In this document: positions 17,662-25,502 of the stretch, in pieces
Position numbering within the stretch: the stretch's first letter is position 1
Layout of the letters: every line of letters begins with the position of its first letter
NCBI RefSeq assembly: GCF_028823535.1
Contig: NZ_JAQIYM010000090.1
Location: 558,001-622,000, forward strand
DNA length: 64,000 nt
Reading direction: 5' to 3'
From: Pseudomonas serbica
Lineage (GTDB): Bacteria > Pseudomonadota > Gammaproteobacteria > Pseudomonadales > Pseudomonadaceae
Notes under the pieces: model-generated
Told to the model about the DNA's origin: nothing
Databases searched by the model: none
What the model saw: only the letters and a program-made list of their open reading frames with translations
Translations under genes and position numbers: made by a program

Positions 17662-19794
17662 GTGAGCGTACCGATCACCCTTGCCAATATCAGAAGCCTG
17701 ACCGACAAAGACGCTCAAATTGAGTTGCTCTTGTCCGGCATGAACGACGCCCAGCGCAAAGCTGTTTTGGTCGAGGAAGGCCCGTGGGCTGTGATCGCAG
17801 GCGCTGGTTCGGGTAAAACGACCGTACTGACGCGTCGTACCTGCATGATGCTGCATAGAGGTACTCCCGCCACCCAGTTGATGTTGGTGACCTTTACCAA
17901 TAAAGGTGCTGGCGAAATCGTTGAACGTCTGCAGGTCATGGTTGGTGAAGAAGCCCAGCACATTGCCGCAGGTACCTTTCACTCGCTGATTTTCCGCCAC
18001 ATCCTCAAAGCGAATTTTGAGCACCCCTATTTGTTGAGTACAAACCTCAACATGGCGGAATGCGTAATTCTCGATGAGAGTGAAGCCGAAACCATCTTTA
18101 ACGAAGCCATCAAGTCGCTGGATGAGCCATCCCAGGAACTTATTGATGAACTCGGCTTTGCCAAAGTGATCAAGGTTGAAATGGCGGCGGCGCGTGCCAG
18201 GGGTCTTACCCCTGACATGTATGGCCGGGAGAAGATCGGATTTGGCGATGTGAATGAAGTCGCCTACCGCTTGACCGTCGACGTCTGGAATCACTACAAC
18301 GCGTTGTGCCGGGCAGCCAATGGCATCGACTTTGACGACATCATGGTCACTGCACTGACTTTGATGAAGAAAGACCCGACAGTCGGCCAGGATCTGGCCC
18401 AAAAATTCCGCCACATCATGCTCGACGAGTACCAAGACACCAACCCGGTGCAGGATGCAATCATTGAGGAAATCGCCAAGCACCACAGAAACCTGTTCGT
18501 GGTGGGCGACGACAAACAGGCCATTTACGGTTTCCGGGGATCGGATAACAGAATTATTCTTGGATTCGCCAAGCGCTGGAATGCCGGCGTAATTGAGCTG
18601 GATTTTAACTACCGCTCCACAGCTCCAATTCTCGAAGCCGCCAACTGCGTGGCTCGACACATGAACGAAAAGGCAACCGATGGGCAGTTGCAGAAGGGCA
18701 AGAAATACACCGGTAACCCGCCGAAAGTGTCCATTGTCGAGTTCAAAACCGCACAAGAAGAGGCGGAAATGCTCGCCCAGGCGATCAAGCGCGACATGAG
18801 CCGTGGCGTCAAGGGCAAAGACATTGCCGTTCTTTACCGCAAACGTGCCACGAAAACGCTGATCGAAGCAGAGCTGGTCAAACAGGGTGTCGACTACCAG
18901 ATCATCGGCGACGTCGGTTTTTATCAACGTGCTGAAGTTAAAAACTCCATCGCGTTGCTGCGGATGACCTTCCGCCCCTGGGATCACATGGCCATTCTAC
19001 GGGTACTGGAAAACACCTCTTTTGGGGTGTCTAGCTCCAGTGCGAAGAAGGCCATTGCCAAGGAAAAAATTTCGGCCCATGCCTACCTTGCCAGTCTGTC
19101 CACCAAGACCCGTGGCACCAAGGGCGAGCTGTCCGCCGTGGCGCAAAAGGTCGCGCCGCTCCAGGAGTCGATGCAACTCATTCGCCAGCTGGTTGCCTGC
19201 AATGAAGACCCCGAGTACATCCACGAGAGTGTCTACCGCCTGTGGGACTACTACATGGGCGCCAAACTCAAGAAAGCAGCAGCCAAAGACAAAGGCGCCG
19301 TTGACGAAGCGGCTGAAACTCGCATGACCAACGTCAAAATGCTATTTGACCGGTTTTTCGCCGAGTTGGGTCAAGGGCGCAAGCCTGAGGACATCCTTGA
19401 TGAGCTCAGTCTGCTAATCGACCGCAAGCAGAAAACCGAGCGTGAATTGGAAAAGATGGTCGTCTTGGCCACCTTACACGCCTCCAAAGGTCTCGAGTTT
19501 CCACATGTTTACCTGCCTGGCATGGACGAAGACAATACGCCGGGGCTAGGTGGGGAGAGACAACCGTCCTACGAGGAAGTCGAGGAAGAGCGTCGCCTTA
19601 CCTATGTGGGTATTACCCGCGCAATGAGCAAGCTGGGTATCAGTTACGCGAAGTACAAAGTCAAATTTGGCAAGCCGGCGTACACCAAGGCGTCTCCATT
19701 CGTGCTTGAACTGTCGAGGGGGACGAACAACCCCATCTTCAAGTACCCAGGCCAGGCGCTGTCAGGCCCCTCGAACTCAGGCCCGTCCCGGTAA
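17662..19794 (+). CDS. UvrD/Rep/PcrA-type superfamily 1A DNA helicase
   Basis: This is a 3'-5' DNA helicase of the UvrD/Rep group. A GTG at 17662 is preferred because GGAG lies 6 bases upstream; a TTG 12 bases earlier is possible. Walker A is AGAGSGKTT (about 43-51). LVTFTNKGAGE (motif Ia), DEYQDTN (motif II, about 255), GDDKQAIYGFRG (motif III), the FNYRS motif, ATLHASKGLEF (motif V) and VGITRA (motif VI) all follow in order. At about 710 residues it is of usual family length. It may help replication, transfer-strand displacement or repair; the exact role is not shown. Confidence 0.93.
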   Translation: MSVPITLANIRSLTDKDAQIELLLSGMNDAQRKAVLVEEGPWAVIAGAGSGKTTVLTRRTCMMLHRGTPATQLMLVTFTNKGAGEIVERLQVMVGEEAQHIAAGTFHSLIFRHILKANFEHPYLLSTNLNMAECVILDESEAETIFNEAIKSLDEPSQELIDELGFAKVIKVEMAAARARGLTPDMYGREKIGFGDVNEVAYRLTVDVWNHYNALCRAANGIDFDDIMVTALTLMKKDPTVGQDLAQKFRHIMLDEYQDTNPVQDAIIEEIAKHHRNLFVVGDDKQAIYGFRGSDNRIILGFAKRWNAGVIELDFNYRSTAPILEAANCVARHMNEKATDGQLQKGKKYTGNPPKVSIVEFKTAQEEAEMLAQAIKRDMSRGVKGKDIAVLYRKRATKTLIEAELVKQGVDYQIIGDVGFYQRAEVKNSIALLRMTFRPWDHMAILRVLENTSFGVSSSSAKKAIAKEKISAHAYLASLSTKTRGTKGELSAVAQKVAPLQESMQLIRQLVACNEDPEYIHESVYRLWDYYMGAKLKKAAAKDKGAVDEAAETRMTNVKMLFDRFFAELGQGRKPEDILDELSLLIDRKQKTERELEKMVVLATLHASKGLEFPHVYLPGMDEDNTPGLGGERQPSYEEVEEERRLTYVGITRAMSKLGISYAKYKVKFGKPAYTKASPFVLELSRGTNNPIFKYPGQALSGPSNSGPSR

Positions 19795-19834
19795 GCAGCC
19801 GCTGCGCGAAGCACCGACTCACGTAGCAAACATC

Positions 19835-19861
19835 ATCGCCATGCCCGCATGGCGATTTTTA
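19835..19861 (+). terminator. Terminator after the uvrD-like gene
   Basis: ATCGCCATG (19835-19843), loop CCCG, CATGGCGAT (19848-19856), then TTTTTATT. Confidence 0.85.
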
Positions 19862-19887
19862 TTGTCCGGCGCCCTCGGAAGTGATGA

Positions 19888-20877
19888 ATGACCACCGATG
19901 TTGTTGAAGATGTCTACCTACAAGATAAAGCACTACGCCCGCTGACCCTGAATCGCTTTGCCGGCCAGCCGGTGATCGTCGAACAGTTGGAAATTTTTAT
20001 TGAGGCCGCCAAAAAACGCGGGGAAACGCTCGACCACGTCTTGCTGTCCGGCCCGCCTGGACTCGGCAAGACGACCTTGGCCAACATCATCGCCAATGAG
20101 ATGGAAGGGCCTTTTACCTCCACGTCAGGGCCTTTGCTGCAAGACGCGACAGCGCTAGCGCCGCTTCTGGTGAGCCTGGAGCCTGGCGCCGTGCTGTTTA
20201 TCGACGAAATCCACCGGATCCCTATCCAGGTGGAAGAAATCCTGTATTCGGCGATGGAGGACGGCATGCTCGATGTGATGGTGGGGGAGGTAGAAAAGAA
20301 GACCTTGCGCATCCAGCTGTCCCCATTCACCCTGATCGGCGCAACCACCCGGTCGGGCAATCTCTCCGCGCCGCTGCGCGACCGCTTTGGTATGACCTTC
20401 CGGTTTGAGTATTACCAGTTGGCTGACCTGACCACTGTGGTGTCAAACGCCGCAGAGAAACTGGGTATGGACGTAAGCCGGGCCAGTGCCGAACTGATCG
20501 CCCGGCGCAGCCGAGGCACCCCGCGAATTGCCTTGCGCCTTTTACGCCGGGTGCGGGACGTGTTGGAGACAAAAAACTACTCTGGTCAGGACATTGAGCA
20601 CATCACACTGGCGCTGGAGCTGCTGCGCATCAACGACAAGGGTTTGTCGACCCAAGACTTGAACTATCTGCGAGCCCTGGTGGACGCGTTCTCTGGGGGC
20701 CCCGTGGGCCTCAATACGCTATCCGCTGCGTTGAGTGAGGACAGTGGCACCCTGGAAGACACCGTCGAGCCCTATCTGCTCCAGGAAGGCTACATTCAAC
20801 GCACGCCACGGGGTCGGATGGCAACACCGTTGGCTGCCAGTTTACTGGGGCTGCCTGGCACTGTCGTGACGAAATAA
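19888..20877 (+). CDS. ruvB: Holliday junction branch-migration helicase RuvB
   Basis: This is an AAA+ motor that drives branch migration at Holliday junctions. Walker A is SGPPGLGKTT (about 53-62) and Walker B is LFIDEIHR (about 103-110). The sensor segment IGATTRSGNLSAPLRDRFG and the C-terminal winged helix ending EGYIQRTPRGR are typical. At 329 residues it is full length. In chromosomes RuvB needs RuvA and works with RuvC. Neither is encoded in this window, so it may use host RuvA or another partner. A terminator separates it from the upstream helicase. Confidence 0.95.
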   Translation: MTTDVVEDVYLQDKALRPLTLNRFAGQPVIVEQLEIFIEAAKKRGETLDHVLLSGPPGLGKTTLANIIANEMEGPFTSTSGPLLQDATALAPLLVSLEPGAVLFIDEIHRIPIQVEEILYSAMEDGMLDVMVGEVEKKTLRIQLSPFTLIGATTRSGNLSAPLRDRFGMTFRFEYYQLADLTTVVSNAAEKLGMDVSRASAELIARRSRGTPRIALRLLRRVRDVLETKNYSGQDIEHITLALELLRINDKGLSTQDLNYLRALVDAFSGGPVGLNTLSAALSEDSGTLEDTVEPYLLQEGYIQRTPRGRMATPLAASLLGLPGTVVTK

Positions 20878-20899
20878 ACCCATAAACATTGGCCATAAA

Positions 20900-20927
20900 T
20901 TGACGTTCTGGCAATTCATGGTATATT
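20900..20927 (+). promoter_or_regulatory. Promoter for the Rad50/Mre11-like operon
   Basis: TTGACG (20900-20905), 16-base spacer and TATATT (20922-20927), 29 bases before the first start codon of the operon. A GATATC palindrome lies just after the -10. Confidence 0.7.
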
Positions 20928-20955
20928 GATATCAACACCAACCCGGAGTAATCCC

Positions 20956-21264
20956 ATGTCTCAAGAAGCTCAAATCTCCCCGAACCAGCGTCTGGCCAAA
21001 ATCAAAGAGCGCCAGGTCGCAGCCCGTCGCGATCTGGATCGCATGGCCATGAGCCTGGAAAGCATCCAGGAAGAGCTCAAAAAAGCCACCGAAAAGTCCA
21101 TTGCTGCCCACGGCACCGACAACGTGTCGGAGTTGCGTACTAAACTCCAGGCCGATAAAGCCATGGACGCAACCATTATGAAGGACGCTGAAGATACCCT
21201 GGACGTGGTGGAAGCGATTATTTCTACGGCCAACGCTGCCGTTGCTGCGCTGCGCGTGAGCTAA
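20956..21264 (+). CDS. Small coiled-coil protein preceding the Rad50-like gene
   Basis: This 102-residue protein starts at the ATG preceded by CGGAG at 7 bases; an upstream in-frame ATG overlaps the promoter -10 and is rejected. It is almost entirely helical, with charged heptad-like runs (residues about 10-55) and a more hydrophobic C-terminal helix rich in Ala and Val. No family is recognised. It is the first gene of an operon, 12 bases before the permuted Rad50-like ATPase. A structural or regulatory partner for that complex is a reasonable guess. Confidence 0.75.
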   Translation: MSQEAQISPNQRLAKIKERQVAARRDLDRMAMSLESIQEELKKATEKSIAAHGTDNVSELRTKLQADKAMDATIMKDAEDTLDVVEAIISTANAAVAALRVS

Positions 21265-21276
21265 GGAGCCAGGCCC

Positions 21277-23262
21277 ATGAAGAACCTTCAGCAAAAGGTG
21301 ATGCAAACGGCCAGTAAGTTTTCTGTCCTGACCGAAAATGCCAAGCACGCTCAAGCTGAGGTCGCTCGCATTTCTCAAGAGATGGCCGAGCTAGACCGTC
21401 TTCTGGGGCGCAAAGACGACATTCTGAAGGCGTTGAACGAAGCTCAGACTCGCGCACAAGCCAAGAACAAGGGCGTGTATGAAGGACTCCTGACTGACCT
21501 GATCAAGGAGGTCATGCCCGAAAACCACAGCAAGGTCGTCTTGACCACCGGCATCAAGAACAATAAGGCAGCCCTGGACTTCGACATCGAGGTTGACGAC
21601 GGGGATCTGGAAAGCATTGCGGAAGACCAGGGTGGCTCCATCTGCAACATCACCGCCATGGCCATCCGCTTTATCGTGCTTGCCCGCCACCCCAACCGCC
21701 GTGTGCTGCTGCTGGACGAATCCGACTGCCATTTGCGCGAGGAATACATCCCTGCGTTTGCCGCTGTGATCAGTCAGATGGCCATTAAGTTGGGCATTCA
21801 GGTGCTCTACATCAGTCACCACCCCGCCAGTCACTTCATGGGCTATGGCCGGGTCATTGAGCTGCATCGTGAAGGTCGCATTACCCACTCACGGATTCTG
21901 AGTGAAGAGGGCCCAGCGCCGGAGGGCTATGAACCGCCTGCCACGGCCCTGCGCTACGTCCGTCTGCAAAACTTCGGGCGCCTGCAGAATGCCCTGATCG
22001 AACTCTCGCCTGGTCTGAACGTTATCACTGGCGATAACAACCTCGGCAAGAGCAAGCTGATGCAGGCCATCTCCGAATTGTCGACGTTTGATGCGAAGGC
22101 GCGTCGAATCACCCACAAACGTCCGTTCTTCGAGGTCGAACTGGGCCTTGAGGAAGGCATGTCGCTGCACTGGCGCTATGCTCGCAGCGGTGAGGGAAAG
22201 ACCGAGATCACCTTGAAGGATGCTCAAGGCGCTACCATCAAATATTCCAATGATGGTAAAAACCAGCCTGACTGGTTGCAAACGTACCTGGCTATGCCAC
22301 TGGTAAACGGACAAAACATCCACTACCACAGTCAAAAGCTGCCCAACTACTTGCTCGGGGCGGAATTCTCGTCCACCGACCGCGCTGTGATGCTGCCGCT
22401 GGGCCGGGAATCACGTGACGTGTTACAGATGATCCAGGAGTTCAACGCCCGCCTGAACGCCGCCAGGCAAGACCGCACCCGCCTGGCCAAAGAGTTGCTC
22501 AATCATCAAAACCGTTTGGCCGTGATGTCGATCATCCTTGAGAAGGATTTCGACAGCGATGCCATGTTTGCCCGGTGCAAGCAGCTGGAAGACTCCCAGC
22601 GTGAGTTGCAGGGCCGCGAGGCTTTCATTGACGAGCTTGAGCGCTTGCAGACGCTGGCCGCCTTCTATCACGAAGGTATTGCAGCCTGTAATCAGGAACC
22701 GATTATCGATGTCGAACTCACCGGTACGGCAGCCCGTGAATCGCGGATCAGCGAGTTGGAGCGTTTACAGAAGCTGGAAGTCATTTACCGTGAAGCCCGC
22801 GATAAAATCGAGCGACAGGTGCTGATTGACGTCGAGCTGATGACCGATCCTCAAATGGAAAGTGACATCGGCCAATTGGAAAGCCTGCAAGGCCGGAAAA
22901 AAGCCCTGCTGCCCATCCTGGACGTCAAACCCTTCGCTCCTCTACCGGAATTGCATGACCTCGCCGCCATCATTGAAAGCGGTCAACAGCTGAAAAAGCT
23001 CCGCGCCCAGGTAGAAGCGCTGTCCAAAATTAAAGATGTCATCCCGTTCGAAGCCGTTGAGATCACCGATCACACCGAGACAGAGACGCTGATCACCAGC
23101 GTTGAAACCCTGCAGGCTCGGCTAGTCAGAGGCAATACGATGATCAATGCCAATAAGGCTCTGCAAGAAGAACTCGACCGTGAATACGCTCAAGTCATCG
23201 AGGAGCTGGGCGGGATCTGCCCAACCTGCGACCAACCTTTTGGAGTCCATCAGCATGGGTGA
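21277..23262 (+). CDS. Rad50/SbcC-like ATPase with permuted head lobes
   Basis: The 661-residue protein has all parts of a Rad50-type ABC ATPase but in an unusual order. After a short coiled coil (about 1-65) comes the lobe normally found at the C-terminus: the signature-like DQGGS (about 117-121), Walker B RVLLLDESD (about 142-150) and H-loop ISHHP (about 178-182). Next comes the lobe normally at the N-terminus: LQNFGRLQNA, then Walker A GDNNLGKS (about 252-259) and a Q-loop-like HYHSQKL. A long coiled coil (about 385-640) ends in CPTC (648-651), the zinc-hook motif, near the C-terminus. This corresponds to a cut at the hook and fusion of the heads. It overlaps the Mre11-like gene by 8 bases. 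Confidence 0.85.
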   Translation: MKNLQQKVMQTASKFSVLTENAKHAQAEVARISQEMAELDRLLGRKDDILKALNEAQTRAQAKNKGVYEGLLTDLIKEVMPENHSKVVLTTGIKNNKAALDFDIEVDDGDLESIAEDQGGSICNITAMAIRFIVLARHPNRRVLLLDESDCHLREEYIPAFAAVISQMAIKLGIQVLYISHHPASHFMGYGRVIELHREGRITHSRILSEEGPAPEGYEPPATALRYVRLQNFGRLQNALIELSPGLNVITGDNNLGKSKLMQAISELSTFDAKARRITHKRPFFEVELGLEEGMSLHWRYARSGEGKTEITLKDAQGATIKYSNDGKNQPDWLQTYLAMPLVNGQNIHYHSQKLPNYLLGAEFSSTDRAVMLPLGRESRDVLQMIQEFNARLNAARQDRTRLAKELLNHQNRLAVMSIILEKDFDSDAMFARCKQLEDSQRELQGREAFIDELERLQTLAAFYHEGIAACNQEPIIDVELTGTAARESRISELERLQKLEVIYREARDKIERQVLIDVELMTDPQMESDIGQLESLQGRKKALLPILDVKPFAPLPELHDLAAIIESGQQLKKLRAQVEALSKIKDVIPFEAVEITDHTETETLITSVETLQARLVRGNTMINANKALQEELDREYAQVIEELGGICPTCDQPFGVHQHG

Positions 23263-24160
23263 TCAACTGCTCAGCAACATCGAAACCACCACCCTGATGG
23301 GCCTTTCGGGTTTTCTGGTGATTGGTGACCCCTGGCTGGGTTCGCCTCGCCGGGTAGGCCGGGCAGACGACGCCTGGGCCGCCTCCTTCAGCAAGCTCGA
23401 ACAAGGGATCAAGCTAGCCAAGGAAAAGAACCTGTTGCCCATTATCGTAGGCGACATGCTCCATGAAACTCGTGACATCGGGCAGTTGTTGCCGATCATC
23501 AACCTCCTGAGCGGCGCTCGGGCGCTCTTGATGCCGCACAGTACCCGTTGGCAGGAGAGTTCGATTGCGGCCATCCTGCTAGCCGCAGGCATCGTCCAGG
23601 TGGCCGGCGCCAGTGCCAAACGATTCCAGTTGAAGATCGCCCGCGAAGGGAAAATGCACGGCATGATGCTGGAAGCGTTTACCTCATGGGGCGGTCATGA
23701 GCGCCTGGAGCCTGGCTGCCCGGCTTACCTCAATGTCGCGGACATGAACCTCAAGATCATGCAGAGCCGTCAGCTGCCCCTGATGGAAGGCGATGAAAGT
23801 GGCAACCGCATCGTTGCGGGCCGGCTACTGCGTTTGACTCCGGTCGAAGAGCAGATGACGGTGAACATCTACGCGGTGACCCTGGACGGCGTGGAGGAAA
23901 TTCCGCTGACGGTGTTGCCAAAGGTGTTTTCAACGGTTGACGCCAACGCCCATGCCCAACACCTGGACTTGAAGCGCGACAGCGTATTTGTGGACAACCT
24001 GCGCAAGGCCGCCGCCGAAAGTGCCGAGGAAGAGGGGAAGGGGAGCTTGATCACCTTCATTGACACTCTGTGTGATGACCTCAAGTACGACGACTGGATG
24101 CGCGGTACCATGTTGTCTCTGGCCAAGAAGGTCATCAGCCAGGAAGCCAGCGCCGCTTGA
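23255..24160 (+). CDS. Mre11/SbcD-like metallophosphoesterase, degenerate
   Basis: This 301-residue protein begins within the end of the Rad50-like gene, with GGAG 9 bases before the ATG. Its N-terminal part follows Mre11/SbcD: VIGDPWLGSPRR (D25, but Trp where DxH has His), a helix, then IIVGDMLHE (G66-E71, the GDxxH motif kept). The GNHD motif position reads MPHSTRW (93-99), keeping only the His. Mre11 nucleases need these residues for two manganese ions, so activity is uncertain. The C-terminal third is acidic and helical. Position next to a Rad50-like gene strongly supports a complex like SbcCD or phage T4 gp46/gp47. Confidence 0.65.
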   Translation: MGDQLLSNIETTTLMGLSGFLVIGDPWLGSPRRVGRADDAWAASFSKLEQGIKLAKEKNLLPIIVGDMLHETRDIGQLLPIINLLSGARALLMPHSTRWQESSIAAILLAAGIVQVAGASAKRFQLKIAREGKMHGMMLEAFTSWGGHERLEPGCPAYLNVADMNLKIMQSRQLPLMEGDESGNRIVAGRLLRLTPVEEQMTVNIYAVTLDGVEEIPLTVLPKVFSTVDANAHAQHLDLKRDSVFVDNLRKAAAESAEEEGKGSLITFIDTLCDDLKYDDWMRGTMLSLAKKVISQEASAA

Positions 24161-24167
24161 TGCAAGG

Positions 24168-24189
24168 ATCCCGCTTCGGCGGGATTTTC
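24168..24189 (+). terminator. Terminator of the Rad50/Mre11-like operon
   Basis: ATCCCGC (24168-24174), loop TTCG, GCGGGAT (24179-24185), then TTTC. Confidence 0.85.
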
Positions 24190-24343
24190 AATTCGGCGAT
24201 GCCACCCAGGAAATCGAGGCCCAAGGCATTCAGCGCGGCTCAATAGCGTTCTGCCGGGTTCCTTGAGCCATTGACCATCGTGTACCGGCCAAGCGCCCAA
24301 AACGGACGAGACGGGGCTTCCCCAGCTCCAACCGAGGTAACCC

Positions 24344-24931
24344 ATGACTTATACCGATGCTCGCTCTTATCCAGGCAACGACGCGCAGAAGCCCGTGACC
24401 GAAGCGATGCTGTGCGAGCCGCATGGTCGGCACAACTATCACGAATACCGGCACGTGCTGACCGTCTCCAGCGGCAGTGCTGAGGGCATTCATTTCTGGG
24501 CCAGGTACGGCTTGCTCCGCACCTTGCATCGAAACTGCAGTTGGTTTCACGCCGCCCTAAGGTTCAACAGTTCGCACCTGGCCGCTGACGAATACGAGCA
24601 GGGACTGGATTACCTTCGAACAGTCGACCCGCTGCGGCGGGAGTTTTTCGACACCAATGCGACGATAGAGGCCTTTGTACTGGCAATCACGGACTACGCC
24701 GCGATTGAACGCTTGCTGGAGCAGCCGGCAGATGCGGATCAGGACGTTGTGCACTGGGCCTGGCGCGGGGTGATACTGGGACTGGAAAGCTGGCGCCACA
24801 TGGCGACCATGATACTGGCCGGTAAAATGGAGGATTTCGCGATAACCATTCCCGGCACGGATCTGAAAGCCTTCATGCAACGTTCCAAGGGGCTGCTCGA
24901 GTTGTACAAGGCCGCTGGCGCCGGCCAATAA
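24344..24931 (+). CDS. Hypothetical protein, 195 aa
   Basis: This is a soluble protein of unknown function. GAGGT lies 6 bases before the ATG. Its N-terminal region is rich in His and Tyr (PHGRHNYHEYRH), which could bind metal or nucleic acid, and the rest is predicted mainly helical with several Trp residues. It has no signal peptide or membrane span. It is a single-gene unit between the Rad50/Mre11-like operon and a convergent gene. I do not recognise a family. Confidence 0.65.
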   Translation: MTYTDARSYPGNDAQKPVTEAMLCEPHGRHNYHEYRHVLTVSSGSAEGIHFWARYGLLRTLHRNCSWFHAALRFNSSHLAADEYEQGLDYLRTVDPLRREFFDTNATIEAFVLAITDYAAIERLLEQPADADQDVVHWAWRGVILGLESWRHMATMILAGKMEDFAITIPGTDLKAFMQRSKGLLELYKAAGAGQ

Positions 24932-24935
24932 AAAA

Positions 24936-24951
24936 TCCCGCAGACGCGGGA
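24936..24951. terminator. Terminator, mainly for the leftward gene
   Basis: TCCCGC (24936-24941), loop AGAC, GCGGGA (24946-24951). The minus strand continues into a U-run (complement of the A-run 24931-24935), while the rightward T-tract is poor. Confidence 0.7.
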
Positions 24952-24984
24952 CTTGTGGCAATTCATCTAAATGTTGGTTGTGCA

Positions 24985-25419
24985 TCAGCCGTAGCTGAAG
25001 CTCAGCGACTCAGGCTGGCGAGAAACCGTTTTAGCCACGTGCTGCTCAATTGCCTTCCAACCCGCCGAGTTGGTGTGAATGATCAACTCGTCGTAGTGAG
25101 CCAGGTCAAAAAAGCCTTTCTCGGCCAATGTCTGTGCCTCAAGTAGCCATTTATCCTCCAGCTGCACGACCAGGATTTCACTGGCCACGCGCTTGAGCTT
25201 GCCCACTTGGCTGGACACGGCACGAAGCACCTTCATTTCCGACGGCGTTGGCATCAGTGTGAGCGCTTTATGGCAGTCCACACCCTTGAGGACGGCCTCC
25301 TGCTCAGATCGGGCCGACACGCGAAACACCCAATGCGTATCAGGGAAATCATGAGTGATCGGCGACACATGCCATTGGTTACTCGTTGGCTCGAGACTGA
25401 CGTAATACGTTTCCTGCAT
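24985..25419 (-). CDS. Hypothetical protein, 144 aa
   Basis: This soluble protein begins METYYVSLEP-like (MQETYYVSLEP) and has a mixed alpha/beta composition, with no signal peptide. It is expressed from a leftward promoter covered by a 27-base near-perfect palindrome (25470-25496), which suggests tight regulation. It ends at a hairpin terminator. No family is recognised. Size and its own operator could fit a small regulator or a plasmid maintenance protein, but nothing in the sequence proves it. Confidence 0.65.
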   Translation of the reverse strand: MQETYYVSLEPTSNQWHVSPITHDFPDTHWVFRVSARSEQEAVLKGVDCHKALTLMPTPSEMKVLRAVSSQVGKLKRVASEILVVQLEDKWLLEAQTLAEKGFFDLAHYDELIIHTNSAGWKAIEQHVAKTVSRQPESLSFSYG

Positions 25420-25463
25420 GGTAAACCTCCTTTAATCAGGCCCTTGTGTCGTCACGGGCGCTG

Positions 25464-25496
25464 ATCTTAGGCAATTAACATCAAATGTCAATTGCC
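25464..25496 (-). promoter_or_regulatory. Leftward promoter with 27-base operator palindrome
   Basis: TTGACA (complement of 25486-25491), 16-base spacer, TAAGAT (complement of 25464-25469). Arms GGCAATTAACAT (25470-25481) and ATGTCAATTGCC (25485-25496) pair with one mismatch around CAA, covering the whole spacer and the -35. Confidence 0.75.
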
Positions 25497-25502
25497 CGTG
25501 AA

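Noticed and set aside
17623..18987. Long leftward open frame opposite the uvrD-like gene
   Set aside because: It is antisense to a gene with complete helicase motifs, has no ribosome-binding site and has a composition typical of a shadow frame.
23147..23254. Upstream start for the Mre11-like gene
   Set aside because: It lies deep in the Rad50-like gene; the ATG at 23255 has GGAG at a good distance.
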